Shown: one piece after another, positions 35,608-43,148 of the stretch
Layout: the number at the start of each line of letters is the position of its first letter
How positions within the stretch are numbered: the first letter of the stretch is position 1
Assembly: GCF_000020645.1 (NCBI RefSeq)
Contig: NC_011060.1
Location: forward strand, 2,494,501-2,558,500
Reading direction: 5' to 3'
Source: Pelodictyon phaeoclathratiforme BU-1
Lineage (GTDB): Bacteria > Bacteroidota > Chlorobiia > Chlorobiales > Chlorobiaceae
Length of the DNA stretch: 64,000 nt
Translations under genes and position numbers: made by a program
The notes under the pieces: model-generated
What the model saw: only the letters and a program-made list of their open reading frames with translations
Database searches by the model: none
Told to the model about the DNA's origin: nothing

Positions 35608-36486
35608 TCAGCTTCCCATCACCCCACACTGCATGAAGAAATCACGCAACCGATGCGTGCCATAGAGCGGAGCGATAAAGTCCACCCGGCTGAGTGTCGT
35701 TGCAAAGAGCGCCACATCATGCACATCGCGATTGAAGAGACCAACAGCCGCAACCAGCCCGTCAGCCGCCCAGAGTGGAAGCGGAAAAACAATAGGTTTG
35801 GTCTGGGCAATTTCCATAGCGAGATCAACCATTTCGAGATAGGTGAACACTTCAGGCCCGCCCACGGAAACCTCTTTTGCCGTTCCATCGACCGCATCAA
35901 CGCACACCTTTGCAAGGTCAGCGCCGTGAATGGGATTCGAACGCTGGTAACCATCCCCCACCATCAGCATGAACCCTTTGCGTGCCCGCGCAACAAACTG
36001 CCCGATCTCCGAATAGTAGCCAGTCGGACGAATAATGGCCGACTCAATATTCGCAGCCTTCAACTCCCTGACAAACTTCTCATGAGCCTGCACATTCGGA
36101 ATATTCATCATCCGATGCGCATCAAAAACCGAGACATAGACAAACTTCTTCACCTTCGCCTTCAGCGCCACATCCAGAAGATTCATGTTCGCCTGATAAT
36201 CCACCTCAAAGATAGTATGGACAAAATCAGGCTTGATCATCCCAAGCGACGAAAAAACAACATCGATACCATCACATGCCGCAGCAATGGTTTCCGGTTT
36301 CGTGGCATCACCCACGATAACCTCGTCAACCAGATCCTTGATAGCCGGCGCGAAATAAGGGCCGGGTTGGGCGACCTTGTCAGGGTTACGCACCAGGGCA
36401 CGCACCCAATAGCCACGATTTTTGAACTCCTGCACTGCATAACGACCAAGATAACCGGTCGAACCGGCCACAAGTACTCTCTTCAT
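35608..36486 (-). CDS. NAD(P)-binding short-chain dehydrogenase-like protein (NmrA/atypical SDR)
   Basis: 292 residues. The N-terminal Rossmann loop VAGSTGYLGRYAVQEF and VRNPDKV fix the NmrA/atypical SDR type. Later blocks are VVFSSLGMI, FVYVSVFDAH and IIRPTGYYSEIGQFVA, and the region GGPEVFTYLEMVDLAMEI. It lacks the YxxxK of classical SDRs. Substrate unknown; related proteins include enzymes of chlorophyll metabolism as well as regulators, and I do not choose between these. It is followed on the left by the transposase-like gene and, on the right, by the cas6 relic. Confidence 0.8.
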   Translation of the reverse strand: MKRVLVAGSTGYLGRYAVQEFKNRGYWVRALVRNPDKVAQPGPYFAPAIKDLVDEVIVGDATKPETIAAACDGIDVVFSSLGMIKPDFVHTIFEVDYQANMNLLDVALKAKVKKFVYVSVFDAHRMMNIPNVQAHEKFVRELKAANIESAIIRPTGYYSEIGQFVARARKGFMLMVGDGYQRSNPIHGADLAKVCVDAVDGTAKEVSVGGPEVFTYLEMVDLAMEIAQTKPIVFPLPLWAADGLVAAVGLFNRDVHDVALFATTLSRVDFIAPLYGTHRLRDFFMQCGVMGS

Positions 36487-36512
36487 GGTAATGGCAAAAA
36501 AATTGAAAAATA

Positions 36513-36677
36513 TTATTGAACCGACTCCATCAGCTCCTCCTCTTCTCCATGAAGCCTAAAATACGGCTTTACCATTCCAAAACCCATCGAGTTCTTTTCG
36601 CCAAAACCGCACGCATACCCAACCTCCATCAGCTCACGGGGAGCCCTCAGCCTGATTTCAGGATTCTTTCTACTATC
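36513..36677 (-). pseudogene. Fragment of a second cas6 (3' end)
   Basis: The stretch 36571-36655 repeats 85 bases of the cas6 3' end (37212-37296) with two mismatches. Read on the minus strand it gives RLRAPRELMEVGYACGFGEK and then NSMGFGMVK, including the glycine-rich RAMP loop, but continues with PYFRLHGEEEELMESVQ before its own stop at 36513. The frame is closed upstream at 36678, so only the end of the gene remains. It lies on the far side of the HigBA relic from cas6. Confidence 0.8.
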
Positions 36678-36725
36678 TCAGGTTCTTCCTGATATCCGCT
36701 TGCATGAATAACGGGAATCCATTAA

Positions 36726-36875
36726 CTTTTTGAAACTCCTCCAGGGAATCGACTGGAAGCATTGAAGGGTGATTTTGCAGGTTTCCACAGCATTCGAATC
36801 AATGATCAGTGGCGAATTGTCTTCAGATGGCAGGATTCCGGAGCACATGAAGTTCAGATCATTGATTACCACTAA
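36726..36875 (+). pseudogene. higB toxin, 5'-truncated
   Basis: From 36726 the frame encodes PPGNRLEALKGDFAGFHSIR then INDQWRIVFRWQDSGAHEVQ and ends IIDYH. This is the conserved C-terminal half of HigB/RelE-type toxins. An in-frame stop at 36723 and lack of a start codon show that the N-terminal half is gone. The HigA gene starts 22 bases later, so the antitoxin has outlived its toxin. Confidence 0.8.
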
Positions 36876-36897
36876 CCAGTTTCTGCAAAAAAATAAC

Positions 36898-37188
36898 ATG
36901 ATACCCTCAAACAGAGTGGCAACACATCCCGGAATTATATTACTGAAAGAGTTTATCGAGCCTCTGGGTCTCTCCCAGAAAGCGCTCTCGGCGCATATCG
37001 GCATCCCGGTGCAACGAATCAACGAGATCGTCTGTGGTAAGAGAGGGGTGTCACCAAATACTGCTTGGCTTCTTGCCGGGGCGTTCAACACATCACCCGA
37101 GTTCTGGCTTAACCTTCAAGCAACTCACGACTTGTCTCTGCACAAACCAAAGCGCCATGTGCAGCCAATGCTGAAAGTAAGCGCGTAA
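36898..37188 (+). CDS. higA: HigA-family antitoxin (XRE helix-turn-helix)
   Basis: 96 residues from ATG 36898 (MIPSNRVATHPGIILLKEFI). A longer frame from 36769 runs into the higB relic in another frame and is rejected. The HigA pattern is clear: THPGIILLKEFIEPLGLSQK, the HTH ALSAHIGIPVQRINEIVCGK, and SPNTAWLLAGAFNTSPEFWL. It would bind its own operator and HigB. With higB broken, it may be an orphan regulator. It converges on cas6, whose stop lies only four bases beyond. Confidence 0.88.
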   Translation: MIPSNRVATHPGIILLKEFIEPLGLSQKALSAHIGIPVQRINEIVCGKRGVSPNTAWLLAGAFNTSPEFWLNLQATHDLSLHKPKRHVQPMLKVSA

Positions 37189-37192
37189 CCAC

Positions 37193-37987
37193 TCAAGCTT
37201 CATCAACCTTCACCATTCCAAAACCCATCGAGTTCTTTTCGCCAAAACCGCACGCATACCCAACCTCCATCAGCTCCCGTGGAGCCCTCAGCCTGAACGG
37301 TGCAAGCGTCCCCTTGATCTTCGTCTCATCAGAACGCCCCTCCTTCAGCGTAATCAGCTTCTGAACCTTCCCCTGCATCCGCTCCACATAAGCCTCATCA
37401 ATAGCAAAACCAAACTGCCCGCTCTCGCACACAAACGACCGCCCATGCAGCACCTGATACTTCCGGCAAAGATTTTCAAGCAGCACCCGTTCAAACTCCG
37501 GATCACCGGGATACAAATACTGCGGATAGTGATCAGCCTCCCCCTTTGTGGTGCAAACCAGAGGTGAAAGCATCACAAACTCCATATCATCACTCAACTC
37601 CGGCTGATCAAGCTTTCGCACCGTCTCTACCCGAAACCGTTCATTGCCGACCCAGACATAGGGCTCCTGCAACAAACCAATCACCAGATGCTCGACAAAC
37701 TCCTCCTTCGGAGAAGAGATCGTAACATGCAGCAACGCGTCAGCGGTACTCATCGTCCCGTTCTCATGCATCACCCACTTGTGCCGATTGCCCGGATAGA
37801 GCGGCGAAAAGGTAAAGAGCTTGAACGCCCTGTTCTGAAGCCGGTATCCCTGATCATGCAACCGTTCGGCATACTCGCTTGAGCTTTTATCGACGATGTT
37901 GTAGATCAGGGAGGAGATGAGATGGCTGTTGTTTATTGGAAGCGTGACCGTACGCTTGCGGTGGGAGAGTTCGAGGGTTATGCGCAT
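37193..37987 (-). CDS. cas6: CRISPR pre-crRNA endonuclease Cas6
   Basis: 264 residues. RAMP-fold endoribonuclease that cuts pre-crRNA within each repeat, leaving the 8-nt ATTGAAAC handle that fits this array. The N-terminal ferredoxin half begins MRITLELSHRKRTVTLPINN. A His lies in the NNSHLISSLIY region, a candidate for the general base. The C-terminal glycine-rich loop, YACGFGEKNSMGFGMVKV, is typical. It ends shortly after that loop. It is the last gene of the type III run, 12 bases after the CARF gene. Confidence 0.92.
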   Translation of the reverse strand: MRITLELSHRKRTVTLPINNSHLISSLIYNIVDKSSSEYAERLHDQGYRLQNRAFKLFTFSPLYPGNRHKWVMHENGTMSTADALLHVTISSPKEEFVEHLVIGLLQEPYVWVGNERFRVETVRKLDQPELSDDMEFVMLSPLVCTTKGEADHYPQYLYPGDPEFERVLLENLCRKYQVLHGRSFVCESGQFGFAIDEAYVERMQGKVQKLITLKEGRSDETKIKGTLAPFRLRAPRELMEVGYACGFGEKNSMGFGMVKVDEA

Positions 37988-37999
37988 TTCTAAATATTA

Positions 38000-39481
38000 T
38001 TAATCAACAAAACCTGTATGATCTTTTCTAAGAGAACCGTCATCATTAAATGATGTACAAAAAGCATATTGAATCAAGTCATTTTTGAAAGATTCATTCT
38101 TTTCAAAAATTATTTCAATCAATTGTTTAACTAAAGCTTGAGCTTTCATTATGTTCGAATTCTGGACACCTGGTTTATCATGAACAAAACCGTCTCTCCA
38201 TAGATTTAAATTCGCAATTTTATCATTTAACAAAGGTAATTCTATTTTTTTGGATAGTTCATACCGTACCATTTTTTGATCGATTTTTTTTTCTAAATAT
38301 CCACTAAAACACAATCTCCTTATATCTTTTGACGGATATTTATCCACATCAGGGTCGTAAAAGGCATACTTTTGATGTTTTGTAATATATGCATCCAACA
38401 ACATTTCAACACATTGGTAATAACGCAAAACTGCATCATGATAACCACTTGGATCGTTATTAACAACATAAGCCCCTCTTCTTACAGCCGACAAATACCT
38501 ATCCAATATATAATCATAAAAGAAAACAGATGCATATCTGCTTTTTTTATTCGGTATTTCGTCGAATTCTTGTAAATTTTTCAAATGCGATTTCTGATAT
38601 TCCGGAATGAATTCAGAGCAACTAATCGCAGCATTATAAGCATAGCGATCCCAATACATATAACACTCTGAAACATGCTTCATTCTCTTAACTCTTGATC
38701 TTTCTAAATCAAGATCTAGCTTTTCTGGTTTATCTAATCCACAAGGAGATAGCTTATTCTCAATGTTCAAATAAATACAATATGCCGCTTGGTAATTATG
38801 ATATCTAAAAAGTTCTTTTGCTTGATTTAATAGCTGTATACTAAAAATATCATAGGGATTGTCAAGTTTATTGAGGAACTCAGTGCAAAGAACAGGTTTG
38901 CCATTTTCATATTTCTCAAAGTCAATATAGAACGTATCAATTCCAAGTATTGACGATGCTAAAAACCCGCCTCCAACCATCGATTTTTTCCCACCTGTAA
39001 TATCAATACATATCTTCTTTCCTTTCCACTCCTCAGCATCATAAATCCCTTTTATAGCTGTAAAAACAGTATGTGGCTCTGAACTATTAACAGCTTCACA
39101 CTCAACTTTTTTTGAAGTATATGCAAATATATATTCCGCTAGAACATCTTTTTTTTGTCCAGTGCCGTCTGAAGCGTAAAGGAGTATAATATTATCTGCA
39201 TTCATAGCAGAAATAGAAAGCATAAGTGGCTGGAGTACCGTCCCAACAAGTAGAATATGCAAGTCGTATTTTAGGTCACACAAACTATCCAATGCTTGCT
39301 TTATTTTTAATGCACTTACAGAATAAGAAAAGAGGCTGTCAGGATCGATTTTCTCACCGTTACATTCGCACTTCAAATTATGAGAAAAGTAATACTCTTC
39401 CTTTTTTTGATCACTTGCACTTTTATAACTTGTAAATGCCTGCGAGGCATAAACTACGTCTTGAATATCTTTTCTTTTCAT
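38000..39481 (-). CDS. CARF-HEPN ribonuclease effector (Csm6-like, TIGR02710 type)
   Basis: 493 residues from ATG 39481, which overlaps the csm5 stop (ATGA); eight further codons upstream are unlikely. The N-terminal CARF half (about 60-230) carries HILLVGTVLQPLMLSISAM, YASDGT and the family hallmark CIDITGGKKSMVGGGFLASS. The C-terminal helical half ends in a HEPN site, LNLWRDGFVHDK, an R-x4-H motif. In this family cyclic oligoadenylate made by Cas10 binds CARF and turns on RNA cleavage by HEPN. The specific cOA ring size cannot be read from the sequence. The gene lies inside the csm operon, supporting the role. Confidence 0.88.
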   Translation of the reverse strand: MKRKDIQDVVYASQAFTSYKSASDQKKEEYYFSHNLKCECNGEKIDPDSLFSYSVSALKIKQALDSLCDLKYDLHILLVGTVLQPLMLSISAMNADNIILLYASDGTGQKKDVLAEYIFAYTSKKVECEAVNSSEPHTVFTAIKGIYDAEEWKGKKICIDITGGKKSMVGGGFLASSILGIDTFYIDFEKYENGKPVLCTEFLNKLDNPYDIFSIQLLNQAKELFRYHNYQAAYCIYLNIENKLSPCGLDKPEKLDLDLERSRVKRMKHVSECYMYWDRYAYNAAISCSEFIPEYQKSHLKNLQEFDEIPNKKSRYASVFFYDYILDRYLSAVRRGAYVVNNDPSGYHDAVLRYYQCVEMLLDAYITKHQKYAFYDPDVDKYPSKDIRRLCFSGYLEKKIDQKMVRYELSKKIELPLLNDKIANLNLWRDGFVHDKPGVQNSNIMKAQALVKQLIEIIFEKNESFKNDLIQYAFCTSFNDDGSLRKDHTGFVD

Positions 39482-40776
39482 GGTTTTATGTCCAGCTTTA
39501 TCCATCCAAGCGGCAGTACTGCTTCACTGCTTGAAGAGATCACTTTACGACTTTTTGGGCGTGTATGAGGCATGGGTTTCATTGGTTGAAAAAGAGCATT
39601 AACTAGTTCAGTTAAGACAGTCTCTTCTAAAATTCCATCTGGAGTTTTACTAATAAGCCCTGTTCCAAATCCAATACGAGCATTTGCTATTCGTTTTCCG
39701 TCGTAAAACTTTTTTATTTTTTCTATGTTATTAGCATTTTCTGTTATTTGTGACAAATATTTTGTTTCCAAATCCCATATATTTTTGGAAAATGAATCAA
39801 GCACATGAATTAGGTTTTCTATACTTTTAAATGGGGTATTCGCTGGGTTCTTGTTTAAGATAATGTCAAATTCCGTTTCTCCGTTGAAGCACTCAAGATC
39901 TTCATCGCTCTTAAAATTCAAAGCAACAATCTTTACTAAATCCGACTGACCTCTGGAAATATTTTCATCTTTAATGGTCAAATCAATAACTTTTTTTCCT
40001 TTACTATCGAGTTTATATGACGATATAACAACACCGGTTTTTAACCGAAATCTATTAGTTAGGGATTCATCTATGTCATAGAATCTGGTGTCGCCAATTT
40101 GCAACTTTATTTTACCGAACTCAATTATCCTTCCTTCGCCTTCTTCAGTCTTCGGCAGAACTGTTTCTTCGCGAATGTTTCGGGAAACAATAGAAACAGT
40201 TTCATCTTTAATACTTTGGATATCCAACTCTCTACTATCAGTCACAGATATAAAACGAAAACTATCTATTAAGCTTTTATCATAATCTCGAATTTCATTT
40301 TCGAATTCTTCCCACTTTAAAAACACTTTATTCTTAAAATGTTCATAAATACAGGCTACTCGAATAAAGCCTTTTATAGTGGAACCTGGAATAAAAGCCC
40401 GTAACATACCATCCCTAACAAACTGCTTATTATTAGTAGATCCGACAATAGCTTTAAAAACTCCAGCGTCAATCAGTTCTCTGTGTGTTTCTGGGTTGTT
40501 AATGTTATAGAGATTGTGTGTCTGCAAAAATTTCTGAAAATCAAAATCCTTAAATTTACGACGGTTGATTAGTCCATCTATTTCTTCTAAGTATACCTCG
40601 AATTTCCCTTTGGAAAGCAGGTATTTACCTAGTCTCATATGATCGATTGCGTATGCAGAGTAATTGTCACGACGAACAAATCCTTGTCCATAGTCAATAT
40701 CTTTTCCTTTGATATGAACAGGAGTAACCGCCGTAAGACGAATTGTACGACGTTCGATCTTATCCTCATAGGTCAT
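39478..40776 (-). CDS. csm5: Type III-A effector subunit Csm5
   Basis: 432 residues. RAMP protein capping the 3' end of the crRNA in the Csm complex. The N-terminal RLTAVTPVHIKGKDIDYGQG is the first strand and the loop, and FIPGSTIKGFIRVA is the characteristic RAMP motif (about 128-142). A RIGFGTGL glycine loop lies near the end. It is followed by CARF with ATGA overlap and preceded by csm4 with a 5-base gap. Codon use from 38 to 46 kb on this strand is markedly more AT-rich than the surrounding genes, which suggests transfer. Confidence 0.9.
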   Translation of the reverse strand: MTYEDKIERRTIRLTAVTPVHIKGKDIDYGQGFVRRDNYSAYAIDHMRLGKYLLSKGKFEVYLEEIDGLINRRKFKDFDFQKFLQTHNLYNINNPETHRELIDAGVFKAIVGSTNNKQFVRDGMLRAFIPGSTIKGFIRVACIYEHFKNKVFLKWEEFENEIRDYDKSLIDSFRFISVTDSRELDIQSIKDETVSIVSRNIREETVLPKTEEGEGRIIEFGKIKLQIGDTRFYDIDESLTNRFRLKTGVVISSYKLDSKGKKVIDLTIKDENISRGQSDLVKIVALNFKSDEDLECFNGETEFDIILNKNPANTPFKSIENLIHVLDSFSKNIWDLETKYLSQITENANNIEKIKKFYDGKRIANARIGFGTGLISKTPDGILEETVLTELVNALFQPMKPMPHTRPKSRKVISSSSEAVLPLGWIKLDIKP

Positions 40777-40781
40777 AGCTA

Positions 40782-41846
40782 TTAAATAGAAAATGGTATT
40801 GTAAAAGGAAGTCCATATCGATAAATATCATGATGATTTTCGGGAAGTTCATCAGGTGAGATATTGATCAATCCACCTTCAACATTTCTGTAAAATATTG
40901 AACCTTCCGAAAACATGTAAACTGTTTTTCGCTTCATCTGGCAAAAACTTGAATTAGAAAAAAACCATCCTTTACGAATTATTAAATTATATACGAAACA
41001 ATCATTTTCACTTAACGCTTTAGGTGCAAGCAAAGAAAATAAATATTGACCTTCACTTTGATGATTTAGCACGTTGCTCCATAAAGTAATAGCTTTGGTA
41101 TGCTGATTACTTTCACAAACTTTTTTAGGCCATGCAGACTCATCCCCACCAATCAGTATTGGTTCGTATCGTAAGCAGAATTTACCATAACCAGTTGAAC
41201 GTCGCCCGCCCAAGCCTGAGATTCCTATAAGCCTCAGCGCCTCAACAAACCATTCCCATGAGAGAGATTTCGAGTTAAAGTCTACAAAAAAAAACGGATA
41301 AACTCTTTCACCATAAAACAATTGCCCAGTATGGTATATTTGGGTAGCATCTGTTTCACGGTCTTGTATATGTTGCACTTTTGTATGTATTTTTGAAAAG
41401 GGCGGCGATTTTGGAGGAGGTTCATTATCGTAACTAACGAAATAACCTTTGATATCATCACTGCTAAGGGATTTTTTCTGCCATTTATGAAAATCCTCTA
41501 AATGAACCCATTTAAGTTTTTTAAAGTCTTTTTTATACTTATTTACACTTGAATCACAAGCAAAAAAATCAGGTTCTATTAAAGGTTTTGGGAGAAAATA
41601 ATCCACACCTTTTACAACTCCGAATGATGAAATTCGAAATGGCGGCGTTGGTGAATTAAATTCCTGAAGAAAATTTTTGAGGCTAAAATCAGATATTAAG
41701 TGTTCAATCGCAGCAAGCTGGTTAATTATACCACTAAAGAGAGTATCTGAGTGACACGTTTCATCTACATCTTCAATACCAAAACCGGCAATGGATGACC
41801 CAAAATGAACAGCGTGGTCAAATTGCAGTTCGACAAGATATTTCAT
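40782..41846 (-). CDS. csm4: Type III-A effector subunit Csm4
   Basis: 354 residues. RAMP subunit that holds the 5' crRNA handle next to Cas10. Family features are QFDHAVHFGSSIAGFGIEDV then CHSDTLFSGIINQL at the N-terminus and RLIGISGLGGRRSTGYGKFC in the second half. The ATGA overlap with csm3 (41843-41846) shows coupled translation. Length is within the Csm4 range. Confidence 0.9.
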   Translation of the reverse strand: MKYLVELQFDHAVHFGSSIAGFGIEDVDETCHSDTLFSGIINQLAAIEHLISDFSLKNFLQEFNSPTPPFRISSFGVVKGVDYFLPKPLIEPDFFACDSSVNKYKKDFKKLKWVHLEDFHKWQKKSLSSDDIKGYFVSYDNEPPPKSPPFSKIHTKVQHIQDRETDATQIYHTGQLFYGERVYPFFFVDFNSKSLSWEWFVEALRLIGISGLGGRRSTGYGKFCLRYEPILIGGDESAWPKKVCESNQHTKAITLWSNVLNHQSEGQYLFSLLAPKALSENDCFVYNLIIRKGWFFSNSSFCQMKRKTVYMFSEGSIFYRNVEGGLINISPDELPENHHDIYRYGLPFTIPFSI

Positions 41847-42700
41847 AGCTCTTGCAATTTGAATTCTTTATCGTTAACATGTTCTATCACTTTTTCCAAC
41901 CCTTTGAAAATAACTCCATTTTCTTCGGGAAATTGGGTTGTTGAACCACTTTCTTTCACTTTTTGGTAAAAGAAATCAGTTAGCTCAAAACTAACTTGAC
42001 CATACCCTCGTGAAGTATTTCCTCCTAAACCTTCTCTTTCAACCGCTCTGAGCAGCAATAAAATATTTTTTACATCCGTCTGAACTTTTGTTTTATCACT
42101 ATTTTTTATTCCAGTAACGCATCCTTCACCTTCAACACGATAAACAATTTCAAAATTAAACTTTGCTCCGACTGGAACACGCTCAATTGTTCGAGGTGTT
42201 GCTGCTGCATGAACTCTATCTAAAACATTTTCCATTTTTGCTTCCATGATAAGTAAAGCATCTAGCTTTAAATCATTTGGATTTGACAGTTTAGCATCTC
42301 GAACCAAGATTCTTGCAGGATGATTTTTATTTCCATTCTCTCCAGTTGAACCAAAGAGGCGACATACGTCACAGTTAGTTGCTCCCGGTGTTTTATGGTT
42401 AGAAATCAACATTTCATGTTCGCTATCGCTACAGACATGTTGCCATATATTATTATTCTTTACAACAAGACGATTGTATGTTATAACGCCTTTACTTACC
42501 TCAATTTTCTCCATCAGGGATCGCATCTTACCTTTTAGAGAACTCCCGGGAATGTAGGGTTCAAAGGTTATAGGATGTTTTATAACAGGGGTATCAATAC
42601 CACCTATTTCGACAGTATCTGCACTTGCTCCGATATGCATACCGGTTTTAGCAATAATGGTTCCTTTTAAAACGATGTGCCCAAATAATCCTTTTGACAT
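41843..42700 (-). CDS. csm3: Type III-A backbone subunit Csm3 (target RNA nuclease)
   Basis: 285 residues. Csm3 forms the helical backbone on the crRNA and cuts target RNA every six bases. The catalytic Asp is kept: HIGASADTVEIGGIDTPVIK, Asp 36, equivalent to the Asp of the AIDSPVIK motif in known Csm3. Other RAMP features are YIPGSSLKGKMRSLMEK, CRLFGSTGENGN, and LGGNTSRGYGQVSFE. The protein is thus predicted active in target RNA cleavage. A ribosome site with GGAGG lies just upstream of the start. Confidence 0.93.
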   Translation of the reverse strand: MSKGLFGHIVLKGTIIAKTGMHIGASADTVEIGGIDTPVIKHPITFEPYIPGSSLKGKMRSLMEKIEVSKGVITYNRLVVKNNNIWQHVCSDSEHEMLISNHKTPGATNCDVCRLFGSTGENGNKNHPARILVRDAKLSNPNDLKLDALLIMEAKMENVLDRVHAAATPRTIERVPVGAKFNFEIVYRVEGEGCVTGIKNSDKTKVQTDVKNILLLLRAVEREGLGGNTSRGYGQVSFELTDFFYQKVKESGSTTQFPEENGVIFKGLEKVIEHVNDKEFKLQEL

Positions 42701-42715
42701 ATTTATCCTCCAAAT

Positions 42716-43135
42716 TTATTCTTTTGCGTAAGCCTTGTGATAGGCAATAATTGATTCAAAAAAATTTACAAAACGAGTAAAATCATTATTCTTTTTTACA
42801 GTCTTGATAACAGGCCGTAAAATGTCTAACAAATTTTGCATAGCGATCTTTTCTGATCCGTGTAAACGCCCCACAGCATTTGCAAGTTGAGGTCTCAGCA
42901 TTTGTAGTTCCGCATATTCCCCTGCTGGGAAAAGATCGTTATCCTTAAGATCAACAACTTTATTTTGTATATTTTTTATTGCAGAAAAAAACCGTCTTAA
43001 CTGATGTGTTTTTACCTTCTGCAGATCTCTTGCAATAACATTTGCATACTCAATGGCATCATCAATTGTCAATCCTTCGTACAAGGAGCTATTAAACTTT
43101 GAAGTTGCTTCCTTAATTTCTTGAATTGTTTTCAT
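42716..43135 (-). CDS. csm2: Type III-A small subunit Csm2
   Basis: 139 residues from ATG 43135 (MKTIQEIKEATSKFNSSLYE). An upstream ATG at 43174 would overlap cas10 and lacks a ribosome site, while 43135 has AGAGG eight bases before it. The all-helical protein shows the Csm2 pattern: KTHQLRRFFSAIKNIQNK and the C-terminal FTRFVNFFESIIAYHKAY. It lines the target channel of the complex. The gap to csm3 is 15 bases. Confidence 0.88.
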   Translation of the reverse strand: MKTIQEIKEATSKFNSSLYEGLTIDDAIEYANVIARDLQKVKTHQLRRFFSAIKNIQNKVVDLKDNDLFPAGEYAELQMLRPQLANAVGRLHGSEKIAMQNLLDILRPVIKTVKKNNDFTRFVNFFESIIAYHKAYAKE

Positions 43136-43148
43136 ATTGTTATCCTCT

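Noticed and set aside
35563..36519. 318-codon plus-strand frame
   Set aside because: Antisense to the SDR-like gene, which has a clear Rossmann motif.
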